From the NCBI RefSeq assembly GCF_039523795.1, contig NZ_BAAAFZ010000053.1, positions 62,001 to 126,000 of the forward strand: DNA of 64,000 bases. The letters are read 5' to 3'. Below are positions 49,819 to 57,510 of the stretch, in pieces. A program made the translations under genes and the position numbers. This DNA comes from Craurococcus roseus (lineage in GTDB: Bacteria; Pseudomonadota; Alphaproteobacteria; Acetobacterales; Acetobacteraceae). Positions within the stretch are counted from its first letter, which is position 1, and the number at the start of each line of letters is the position of its first letter. The notes under the pieces were generated by a model. The model was given only the letters and a program-made list of their open reading frames with translations. It was not told the DNA's origin and did not search any database.

Positions 49819-51024
49819 ATGATCGAGTCTATTTCGCAACCTGGGGATCGGACGGCGAATCGGCCAGTGCTAGCGGCGGGCGAAATCGAGGGGCACACGG
49901 AGTCCGGCGTCGTGGCCGTCGACCTCTTCTGCGGGGCCGGCGGCCTGACCCACGGCCTGCGCTCGGAAGGTGTCAGGGTCGCGGCCGGCTACGACCTGGA
50001 CCCCGCCTGCGCCTACCCCTTCTCGGCGAACAACGGCGGCAGCGAGTTCGTCGAAGCCGACGTCGGCGACCTCGACGCCGCCGAAATCCGGCGCCGTCTC
50101 GCCGAAAGCCGCTACACCGTGCTTGCCGGCTGCGCGCCATGCCAAGCGTTCTCCCGCTACACGCAGAGGCGGAGCCGCGGTCGCCGCGGCCGGTGGCACC
50201 TCCTGGACCGCTTCGGCGAACTCGCCAGGAATGTCGGCCCGGACGTCGTCACGATGGAGAACGTGCCGGACCTCGCTCGCCAACGGCGCTTCGACGACTT
50301 CGTCGCCGCGCTCAAGAAGGCGGACTACGAGGTGCATTGGGAAATCGCAGAGTGCGCGGCCTACGGCGCGCCGCAAAACCGCAAGCGCCTCGTTCTGCTG
50401 GCTTCCTTGCACGGGCGGCTGCCGCTCCTGACCCCGCTGGAGTTCGGCGCGGCCAAGACGACGGTCCGCGACGCCATCGGCCACCTGCGCTCCGTCGCGG
50501 CCGGAGAGACCGACCCGCACGACTTGGTGCACAGGGCCGCCTCCCTTCAACCCATGAACTTGGAGCGCGTGCGCGCTTCCCGCCCCGGGGGAACCTGGCG
50601 CGACTGGCCGGAGCAGCTCAGGCTCGAGTGCCACCGAAAGCCAAGCGGGACCTCGTACCCGAGCGTCTACGGTCGCATGAGGTGGGAGGCGCCGGCGCCC
50701 ACGATCACCACGCTGTCGCACAACCTGGGCAGTGGCCGGTTCGGCCACCCCGACCAAGACCGCGCCTTGACCCCGCGCGAAGCCGCCCTGCTGCAAACGT
50801 TTCCGCCAAGGTACCGCTTCGAAGAACCCGGGCGTTGCACGCCGATGCGGACGCTCAGCCGCCTGATCGGCAATGCCGTGCCGGTCGTCTTGGGGCGCGT
50901 CATCGGCCGTTCGATCAGGCGCCACCTCGACGCCGTCACGTCGGGAAGGGCGGGAGCGGGGGCGGCGCGCCAGGTGCCGAGAAGCGGAAGCCGCTCGTCG
51001 TCAGGTAGTGGTCGATCGACGTGA
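49819..51024 (+). CDS. C5-cytosine DNA methyltransferase (DrmMII-like)
   Basis: 401 residues. Motif I DLFCGAGGL (35-43), motif IV GCAPCQAFS with Cys108 as nucleophile, motif VI ENVPDL (about 151) and motif VIII QNRKRLVLLAS are all present; the target-recognition part lies at about 255-310. It presumably marks self DNA for the DISARM-like system, and the Vsr gene repairs its deamination products. Starts 28 nt after drmB. The last 29 codons overlap, tail to tail, with the leftward HEPN gene. Confidence 0.92.
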   Translation: MIESISQPGDRTANRPVLAAGEIEGHTESGVVAVDLFCGAGGLTHGLRSEGVRVAAGYDLDPACAYPFSANNGGSEFVEADVGDLDAAEIRRRLAESRYTVLAGCAPCQAFSRYTQRRSRGRRGRWHLLDRFGELARNVGPDVVTMENVPDLARQRRFDDFVAALKKADYEVHWEIAECAAYGAPQNRKRLVLLASLHGRLPLLTPLEFGAAKTTVRDAIGHLRSVAAGETDPHDLVHRAASLQPMNLERVRASRPGGTWRDWPEQLRLECHRKPSGTSYPSVYGRMRWEAPAPTITTLSHNLGSGRFGHPDQDRALTPREAALLQTFPPRYRFEEPGRCTPMRTLSRLIGNAVPVVLGRVIGRSIRRHLDAVTSGRAGAGAARQVPRSGSRSSSGSGRST

Positions 51025-51622
51025 GCACCGCCTCGACATAATCGAGGCTGCGGGTCGCTATCTCCTTCAGCTGCTTGGCGGTGTAGTCGCGCCCGACCTC
51101 GGAGAACGACGCGTTCCCGTGGGCCAGGTCGTTCCTCTTCTGCTTGATGGTGACGAGGTCTTCGCCCATCCGGGTGCGGCGCCCGTCGGCCGTGATCGTG
51201 AAGCCGTAGTCGCCGGACTGATTCCGCAGCTCGCGCGCGTCCACGTTGCCGCTGAACAGCTTGGAAGCGTCGAAGCTGGTGACGACCAGCTCCAGGGCGA
51301 CCTTGCGCATCGCGGCGGCCTTGTCCACGCCCACGTTGGCCCGGAAGTCCTTCATCACCCGCCTCCGCAGCGGCTCGCACAGCTCGTCGAACGACGTGCC
51401 GGTCACGTCTATCTCGTCGTAGATCGCCTGGATGCCCGCCCGGGCCGAGGCCTCCACCGCGTTGTACAGCACCAGCACGGTCGCCGCGCGCAGGATGTTG
51501 AGCTCGCGGTCGTGGCGTCCGACGCCGCGCGACAGGATCTCGCGCTCGGCCCGGATCAGGACCGCGAGGTAGCGCCTCACCTCGCGTCGACGCTGCCGGA
51601 AATCGGCGATGAACGGCCTCAT
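50936..51622 (-). CDS. MAE_28990-like HEPN nuclease
   Basis: 228 residues from an ATG at 51622, overlapping the DUF262 stop as ATGA. It starts MRPFIADFRQRRREVRRYL, with a helical core and ATVLVLYNAVEASARAG. A HEPN active-site motif, RNDLAH (R163-x4-H168), is visible. Such HEPN proteins are candidate ribonucleases associated with DUF262. The C-terminus is antisense-overlapped by the methyltransferase gene. Confidence 0.75.
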   Translation of the reverse strand: MRPFIADFRQRRREVRRYLAVLIRAEREILSRGVGRHDRELNILRAATVLVLYNAVEASARAGIQAIYDEIDVTGTSFDELCEPLRRRVMKDFRANVGVDKAAAMRKVALELVVTSFDASKLFSGNVDARELRNQSGDYGFTITADGRRTRMGEDLVTIKQKRNDLAHGNASFSEVGRDYTAKQLKEIATRSLDYVEAVLTSIDHYLTTSGFRFSAPGAPPPLPPFPT

Positions 51623-52716
51623 GGCGAAGCGAGGAGGTGGTCTCGGACGTACTCGATGCGGCGGGCCAGCCGGGGACGGGAGTTGGCGCCGTCGGCCGTG
51701 ACGAGGCGTTCGAACTCGTCCCCGTTGGCCCAGGGCGAGATCCGCGCCCTCTCGGGCCGCAGGTCGGGGCGCGCCTCCAGGGCGAGCGCCACGCCGACCG
51801 ATATGGCCTCGAAGCGCACCCTCGGCGTCCGTCCGCCTCTCGGGCTCCGGAAGCCGTGCTCGAAGCCCTGCTCGACGAACATCAACATGCGGGACCACTT
51901 CTCCTGCATCCGCGCGCCGTCGGTGGCCGGGTCGAAGCCTTCCTGCTTGTCCCGGATGTAGTCGCCGATGAAGCTCTCCACCCGCTTGACGAACCTCTCG
52001 TACCGCTCGGAGTACGCGAAGAAGCGCGCCACCAACTCCTCGTAGTCGCGCCGCTTGACGGACGCTTTCGAAAGCGGCGCCAGCGCATGGAGCAACGGCT
52101 CTTCGCTCAAGCGCTTGATCAGGTCCATGAGCGGGCCCGGGTCGGTGCCCCGCCTCTGCTCCATGGGATTCAGGGGCATACCGCCGGAGTTGATGCGCTC
52201 GAACATGTCGCGCCGCGTCTCCTCGTCGGCGTGCTCCGTGAGTTCGATCAGGCGGATGGTGGTCCTCAAGAAGCGGCGGCGGCGCGAGGGCAGCAGATCC
52301 TCGAAACGGCTGTCGTTGAGGTGGGACAGCTTTTCAAGCCCCACCAGCTTCAGCACCCCGGAAGTGAAGGCCGCCAAGGTCCGGATGCGCTGGGTGCCGT
52401 CCACGATCTCCAGCCTGCCCGAGAGCTCCTCGTCCTCGGCCCTGACATCGGCCACGAAGAGGTACGGGATGGGGAGGCCGATCAGGACGGACTCCACGAA
52501 GCGCGACTGCAGTTCGTCGGGCCAGACGAAGTTGCGTTGGTAGTCCGGGACGAAGATCTCGTTGCGCCCTTCCTCCGCACCGTCGACGTACTTCGCCACG
52601 AGCACTTCGATGGGGTACTCGCGCACGGCGTAGTCCACCTCGCGGGCGTGCAGGCGTATCTGCTCCTCGGCGAGCTGCCGCTGCCCTGCCGAAGCGTGGT
52701 CCTCGTCCGGCGGCAT
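51619..52716 (-). CDS. DUF262 (ParB-like) protein
   Basis: 365 residues from an ATG at 52716 with GGAGGAGG upstream. The DUF262 motifs are PDYQRNFVWP (57-66) and EIVDGTQRIRTL (103-114); the latter corresponds to the DGQQR motif that binds nucleotide or cleaves DNA in GmrS-like and ParB-like enzymes. The rest is helical, with no DUF1524 HNH. Paired with the HEPN gene, it is a probable abortive-infection or restriction-type module. Confidence 0.8.
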   Translation of the reverse strand: MPPDEDHASAGQRQLAEEQIRLHAREVDYAVREYPIEVLVAKYVDGAEEGRNEIFVPDYQRNFVWPDELQSRFVESVLIGLPIPYLFVADVRAEDEELSGRLEIVDGTQRIRTLAAFTSGVLKLVGLEKLSHLNDSRFEDLLPSRRRRFLRTTIRLIELTEHADEETRRDMFERINSGGMPLNPMEQRRGTDPGPLMDLIKRLSEEPLLHALAPLSKASVKRRDYEELVARFFAYSERYERFVKRVESFIGDYIRDKQEGFDPATDGARMQEKWSRMLMFVEQGFEHGFRSPRGGRTPRVRFEAISVGVALALEARPDLRPERARISPWANGDEFERLVTADGANSRPRLARRIEYVRDHLLASP

Positions 52717-53012
52717 GTTCCTCCTCCACATCGGGCGGTTCAGGTTCCCATGATAACGTCCGAGGGTGAAGGACTTGGAGGGATCATTGAGCGCCGCCTG
52801 CCCCAACCACGGCAAGGTCGGCGTCGCAGGCGCGCAGCACCACGTCGCCCGCCAGGTTGATAGAGGCGGCCCGGTCACAGCGCGGCCTGCTTGGGGGCGT
52901 CGGCGGCCGCTAGCCTGCGGAGATCAGCTCGGCCTTGATGTCCTGCCGCCCGCGGCGAACACGCGCCGGATCAGCCGGCCGTGGCGGTCCGATTGCGTGC
53001 CCCCGCCCGGCG
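52717..53012. other. gene-free gap
   Basis: The 296 bp upstream of DUF262 contain its promoter region. No repeat or gene was seen. Confidence 0.35.
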
Positions 53013-53843
53013 CTACCGCGTCCGGAAGCCGATCCGGTGGAACACCTCGCCTGAGGCGGGGCTGTAGAACGTGAAAGAGCCGGTGGTCATCGTCAGCACC
53101 TGTAGATCAATGACGACGTCCCTGGGGTTTTGGATGGTCGGTTTGTTGTAGACGACGCCCTTGCGCAGCGCGGGCGGCACGAGGCTGCCTTGGACGACCA
53201 CATCCATGCGGTCGAACTCGGCTTGTGCGACGGGGCGCGGCATCCTGAAGGCTTCGGCGCCCATCGCGGAGATCATGCAGTCCGAGCAGACGGTGAGGGC
53301 CACGCCGGTGCCCCGGATCAGCAGCACCTCGACGCTGGTGCCGAAGGCGTTCTCCCGCCGCTCGCTGCCGGTGATCTTGGCGTGGACCATCTCGGTGATG
53401 AACTGCCCACTCAGGTTGCGGGGCGGCGGCGGCCCGCCCGGGTCGAAGAACATCGTCGTCCCGGGGTGCTCGGGTCGCCTGGTCATGCTGGTGGCGAAGC
53501 TGCGCAAGCCGGGGATGCGGGCACCGATGACGACCTGCTCGGCGTTGGCGTCGTACCAGCTCTCCAAGCGTTTGGCGCTCAAGCGTACCTTGCACGCGTT
53601 CCCGGACTGGAACTGGACGCCGAGTTTGGCTGCCTCGGCCGTGACCCGCGCCTCGTACTGCCGATCGCCCTCGAAGCGGTCCTTCGCCGGCAGCGCCATC
53701 AGGGGGCTCAAGCGTTCGCACATCTCTCGCAGAGGCACGCCGCGCTCCTCGACGGCGAGGCGTTGGCGGTTCTGGGCCAAGGCGCCGCTGGTGCCGAGGC
53801 CGGTGAGAACACCGACGACTGAGCGGCGTGAAAGGACTGACAA
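53013..53843 (-). CDS. exported hypothetical protein with Tat-like leader
   Basis: 276 residues from a TTG at 53843; no ATG or GTG fits. It begins SVLSRRSVVGVLTGLGTSGALAQN, a twin-arginine-like or lipobox-free signal peptide with a cut after ALA-Q. The mature protein is beta-rich, with a single CSDC pair in the middle, and no known domain. It is probably periplasmic. Confidence 0.6.
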   Translation of the reverse strand: MSVLSRRSVVGVLTGLGTSGALAQNRQRLAVEERGVPLREMCERLSPLMALPAKDRFEGDRQYEARVTAEAAKLGVQFQSGNACKVRLSAKRLESWYDANAEQVVIGARIPGLRSFATSMTRRPEHPGTTMFFDPGGPPPPRNLSGQFITEMVHAKITGSERRENAFGTSVEVLLIRGTGVALTVCSDCMISAMGAEAFRMPRPVAQAEFDRMDVVVQGSLVPPALRKGVVYNKPTIQNPRDVVIDLQVLTMTTGSFTFYSPASGEVFHRIGFRTR

Positions 53844-54281
53844 ACCCGGAAATTCCCGAGATCAACAACCCCCGCAGATTGCCAGAACCGACCTTTAAAA
53901 CTCAACTCAAAGTCGAATTTGCTTGGAGTGTCCGCTTGATGAAACGGCAGCCTTGATCCGGCTCAAGGCCGACTCGGCCGATCCGGCGATCAGGGTCGTT
54001 TCCTGCCCCGCGCGGCGGTTTCCCCGTCGATGCTCGCGGGACCGGCCCGCAGCCTGAGGGCGGCGCCCTTCCTCCGGGCGCCCGCAGGCCGTTCCTGAAA
54101 GCCCCTACCCGAGCCACCGGAACCGCGAACGGCCTGTTGTCAATCGCCTCCACAAACCCGGCCGTTGACGCCAGCGAGAAGTCCTCCACCCCCGTCAGTC
54201 CTCGACCGCGGCGGGTGGCCTGTGCACCCCGAAATTTCGGCGCCGTGGCTTGTGTGAGTGTCGCCCCGATGGAGTGACACC
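53844..54281. other. gene-free interval
   Basis: No convincing gene. A minus-strand open frame (53902-54189) lacks a ribosome binding site and recognisable features. Confidence 0.3.
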
Positions 54282-54680
54282 ATGGCCGAGATCATCCGAC
54301 ATGTTGTCATGACCGTTGCAGGCGCCCTCGCCAGGAAGGGCGTGAAACGCCTGCATCGACTGGATGCGGAGCGGCGACCAGCGGCCCGCGAAGAGCAGCT
54401 CCCACCGCCTCTGTCCGAGCATGCCACCGTGCTCCCGGCCGGCAAGGTGCGCGCCTCGCCGTCCTCGCCATGCTCGCGCCCATCGGCGCTGCGCGTGGCT
54501 CCGGGCGGCTCCGGTGCTCCCGTGCCGGCCGCTGCACGCGGCGGCCTGCCGGGGGTGTCGGCTCCGGGGAAAGGTCGCCTGTCCCGTCCCACCAGGGAAA
54601 GGCTCGTCCAGCTTCGCCTCAGAGGAGAACCTCCGCCCCTCCGATCACCAGGTGGAGCCGCGCATCAACGGCAGCTGTAG
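54282..54680 (+). CDS. possible small gene fused to repeat sequence
   Basis: An ATG at 54282 with GGAG eight nt upstream opens MAEIIRHVVMTVAGALARKGVKRLH, which looks genuine, but after about 45 residues the frame runs through the diverged repeat (54424-54513) and becomes Pro/Arg-rich. Either a short gene truncated by the repeat or chance. Confidence 0.25.
   Translation: MAEIIRHVVMTVAGALARKGVKRLHRLDAERRPAAREEQLPPPLSEHATVLPAGKVRASPSSPCSRPSALRVAPGGSGAPVPAAARGGLPGVSAPGKGRLSRPTRERLVQLRLRGEPPPLRSPGGAAHQRQL
54424..54513. repeat. diverged intergenic repeat, copy 2 (pair at 33955-34056)
   Basis: See the pair at 33955-34056; CACCGTGCTC, CATGCTCGCGCC and GGCGCTGCGCGTGG are common. Function unknown. 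Confidence 0.5.
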
Positions 54681-55265
54681 CGCCGGCGCGTCGTTGCGGC
54701 GGTCGCGGGCCGGGCGTTCCCCTTGCGGTGGAGGGGCGTCGCCGAGCGGCACGGGCCAGAAGCACTCAACCCGGCCCTCCTCGCCCCGGAGCGCGAGGAA
54801 GACGACGCGCGACACGGCGCCCCGCTCGTCCGTCTCCACGGCGAGGCGGAACATCAGCCCCTCGGCGCCGTCCTCCCGGCCGAAGGCGAGGGCGAGCTGC
54901 TCGGCCTCGACCTCCTGCTGGCGGAGCGTGCGCTTGGTGGGGTCCTCGGCGTCGCCGCGGAAGAAGCGCACCGGCACGCCCTCGACCAGGAACACGAAGT
55001 GCTGGGTGCCGTCGAGCACGCCGAGCCAGTCGTAGCGGCCGCTTTCGGCCGCGCGGCGGAGCTGGTGGCGGCTGAAGGAGTAGGCGCGGCAGCCCACCGA
55101 CCAAGGGTCGTCGCCGGCCCATGGGTCGGCCATGGCGAGGGCGTCGGCGCGGCCGCGGGCGAGCAGGCGGGCGCAGGCCGCGAGGCGCTCCTCGGCCAGC
55201 GCGGGGTGGAGGTGCCAGGGGTGGCGGCGCGCGGGCGGCGCCGGTGCTGCGGTGTCGTCGGTCAC
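54645..55265 (-). CDS. hypothetical protein
   Basis: 206 residues from a GTG at 55265. A well composed soluble protein: helix HPALAEERLAACARLLARGRADALA, aromatic DPWSVGCRAYSFSRHQLRR, beta stretches GTQHFVFLVEGVPVRFFRG and GLMFRLAVETDERGAVSRVVFLALRG. No known domain. It is upstream of, and leftward from, the iteron region of the replication origin. Confidence 0.6.
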   Translation of the reverse strand: MTDDTAAPAPPARRHPWHLHPALAEERLAACARLLARGRADALAMADPWAGDDPWSVGCRAYSFSRHQLRRAAESGRYDWLGVLDGTQHFVFLVEGVPVRFFRGDAEDPTKRTLRQQEVEAEQLALAFGREDGAEGLMFRLAVETDERGAVSRVVFLALRGEEGRVECFWPVPLGDAPPPQGERPARDRRNDAPALQLPLMRGSTW

Positions 55266-55339
55266 GACGGGATTGTAACGCAACGGCGCAAAGCGTGCCC
55301 GGTGAAGGTGCGCGCCGTCGCCGACTCGCGGTTCGGAGC

Positions 55340-55400
55340 GTGGAAGTGGGCGAGGCCGGATCGCCGGACGCCGGCAGCCCGGGTGTGGAAACGGGCGAGG
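55340..55400 (+). repeat. GTGGAARNGGGCGAGG repeats (second repeat class)
   Basis: GTGGAAGTGGGCGAGG at 55340-55355 and GTGGAAACGGGCGAGG at 55385-55400; a relative at 55799-55814 reads GTGGAAACGGGGAAGG. They flank the 61-bp iterons. Confidence 0.4.
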
Positions 55401-55623
55401 CGTCCGTGGAAAGCAGCGGGCGATCCAATAGTGCCCCGACGCCGCGCGGGTCTGCTTTGCACGCTGCGGGCGTGAGGTCCGCGGCGGCGGCGGTCCGACA
55501 GGGTCGGTGCGGGTGCTTGTGCCCCTTCCGCTTTGCGAGCGCCGCGCGGGTGTCGCGTCGAAACCCGGTGGCGATGGGCCGGGTGGCGCTCCAAACGGCT
55601 CCGGGACCACGTCGGATTCGGCT

Positions 55624-55761
55624 GTGGACTGTTGAAGGGACGAGCAACGTCGGGAGGCATTGGATGGCGGGTTCCGCATCGGCCGTGGACTTTAGGAGGG
55701 GCCGCCGGCTGTGGAGCCTCGCCACCGAATCCGGCGCTGGGAACCGTGGACTCTTGAAGGG
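55624..55761 (+). repeat. three RepA iterons with 61-bp period
   Basis: GTGGACTGTTGAAGGG (55624-55639), GTGGACTTTAGGAGGG (55685-55700) and GTGGACTCTTGAAGGG (55746-55761) are spaced exactly 61 bp apart. They lie just downstream of repA and share a consensus with the five copies upstream of it. Confidence 0.7.
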
Positions 55762-55851
55762 TCTGGCCGCGGTGTCTGGCCGGGCCGAAACGCCCGTCGT
55801 GGAAACGGGGAAGGTGGCGCCCGACTCGCGGTCGCTGTGAGGAGGGTCGGT

Positions 55852-56775
55852 TCAGCGCAGAGCGGGGCGTGCCTTCGGGGACACCGGGGGGCGCGACGGG
55901 TGCAGGATCAACCCCGACTCGTCCACCTCGACTCGCGCGGCGGGGTACACGGCCAGCGCCAGCTTGAGGTTGTCGAGGAAGCGGGCGCGGAAGTTGTCCA
56001 TGCGCCCGAAGCCCATCCCGAACTGCGGCTTCAGCGCCCGCCACGACACCGGCGTCGGCCCTTTGAGGGCGTGCAGCCGGTAGGCCAGCCAGGCGTACAG
56101 GTCGAGGGCCATGCTGTTGTTGTTGACGGCCCTGATCGCGGGCTCTTCGAGCGGGACGGGGTGGCGTTTCAACTGTTCGAAGAAGCCCTCGCTGAGTCGC
56201 GCCTTTTCCACGAACAGGGAGCCCTGCGTCTTGTCGTCGAGGTCCAGGAAGATCGCGGTGTCGACGATCGTCTGGTTCACCAAGCCTTTCGAAACCCCCG
56301 CCTTCACCTCGAAGCTGAGTTTGCACCTCGAGATCCGTTCGGCCTGTTCCCGGACGGCTTCGACGGACTTGCCGCCGACCGGGATGCCGAGGCGCGTGAG
56401 CCAGTCCCGGAGGCTCTTCCCGAGTTCGACCTCCCGGTGGCCGGTGCGCAGGGCCTCCGATTGGAGGTAGAGCATGATCAGCCTCGCGCGGCTGCCGTAG
56501 GGCACGCCGACGTGGACCGGCTTCCCGGCGGGGCCGGGCCGCATCCCCGGCTCGACGATCAGGACCACGCGCTCGCCGGAAACCTGCCAGCCTTGGCTGT
56601 CCTTGAGCCGCCGGTGCGGCAAGGCGGCCTGGCACCAACCGGAGTAGAGGAAGCCGATGCCGGAGTCCTCGTCGGCCATGTAGGCCGCCGCGGCCTCGAT
56701 CTCGCGCCGGTCGAGGCCGCTGAGCAGCGCTTGCTGCTTCCCTTTGGCTTCCAGGATGTCGTGCACCGTTCCCAT
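55852..56775 (-). CDS. repA: RepA-type plasmid replication initiator
   Basis: 307 residues from an ATG at 56775. The C-terminal pattern (WRALKPQFGMGFGRMDNFRARFLDNLKLALAVYPAARVEVDESGLILHPSRPPV) matches the RepA_C family of iteron plasmids. An internal segment, YGSRARLIMLYLQSEALRT, is also characteristic. RepA binds iterons on both sides of its gene to start replication and control copy number. The gene is flanked by eight iteron-like copies. Confidence 0.88.
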   Translation of the reverse strand: MGTVHDILEAKGKQQALLSGLDRREIEAAAAYMADEDSGIGFLYSGWCQAALPHRRLKDSQGWQVSGERVVLIVEPGMRPGPAGKPVHVGVPYGSRARLIMLYLQSEALRTGHREVELGKSLRDWLTRLGIPVGGKSVEAVREQAERISRCKLSFEVKAGVSKGLVNQTIVDTAIFLDLDDKTQGSLFVEKARLSEGFFEQLKRHPVPLEEPAIRAVNNNSMALDLYAWLAYRLHALKGPTPVSWRALKPQFGMGFGRMDNFRARFLDNLKLALAVYPAARVEVDESGLILHPSRPPVSPKARPALR

Positions 56776-56814
56776 GGTTACGCACTCTGCCCCGGGTGGA
56801 CCGCGGCGGTCACT

Positions 56815-57021
56815 GTGGCCTTTTGCAGGGGCGAGCTACTAGGAAAGATTATTTGTTCTTCTATTTGTAAGTGGCCTGCAAGAGTCCACAGGATAACTCT
56901 CCAACCCTTTGATCTTCTTAGTGCAGCTGAAACGGGTTTTCCTACAAAAGGCCACGAATTCCCTGCAACAGTCCACGCCGGCGTTGTGGGCAGGAAGCCG
57001 GCGCTTCCTCCAAAAGACCAC
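56815..57021. repeat. upstream iterons and AT-rich region (oriV)
   Basis: Iterons of consensus GTGGMCTNTTGNAGGG at 56815-56830 (plus) and, inverted, at 56875-56889, 56941-56955, 56961-56976 and 57007-57021. An AT-rich stretch (about 56843-56870, GATTATTTGTTCTTCTATTTG) lies between the first two, suitable for strand opening. Confidence 0.7.
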
Positions 57022-57208
57022 ACCGACTGTCCGCGACTCGGCGCGACGGCGACCCTGCGATGCTCGGTGACCGTCCGGTGCCCAGCCCGATGGGGGCAGT
57101 GTCCATGGCGTGGCGATAGCGCGTCGCTGGAAGAGCGCAGGCGGCGCGGCACCGAGGCGCATCGCCGCCCCTTCTAAATTCCACATATGCGCGCGCGCGC
57201 TGTTTCCA

Positions 57209-57394
57209 CTATTGGGTGCGGGGTCGCCGTCGCTGGTCGCGCTTCTCCTCGTCGTCGTCCGCGCGGACGGTGCGCCTCGTCCCACCGCCGTGCAGCGGGC
57301 CGAAGCGCCGTAGGTCTTCGCGCACCGGCGCCTCGGCCGCCCGGACGGTGGCGCCGACGCCGGTGGCGATCCGGTAGGGGGAGGCCCGCTCCAT
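57209..57394 (-). CDS. possible small basic protein
   Basis: 61 residues from an ATG at 57394 with GTGGG upstream. A plausible start, MERASPYRIATGVGATV, then a very basic tail (RRTVRADDDEEKRDQRRRP). Low confidence. Confidence 0.3.
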   Translation of the reverse strand: MERASPYRIATGVGATVRAAEAPVREDLRRFGPLHGGGTRRTVRADDDEEKRDQRRRPRTQ

Positions 57395-57510
57395 CCCACG
57401 GCGGCAGGAACGCCGCCCCGGGCACCCGCCCCCTCGCTGGATCCCATACACATCCAACCAAGCCGAAGGCCCGCACCGTCGCCGGGCCCGCGCACGAAGT
57501 GGTCGCCATC

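Noticed and set aside
45974..49839. Two long minus-strand frames opposite drmA and drmB
   Set aside because: The plus-strand proteins have helicase and DUF1998 motifs; the antisense frames have none.
53902..54189. A 95-codon minus-strand frame
   Set aside because: No ribosome binding site or recognisable feature; composition ambiguous. Left as gene-free.
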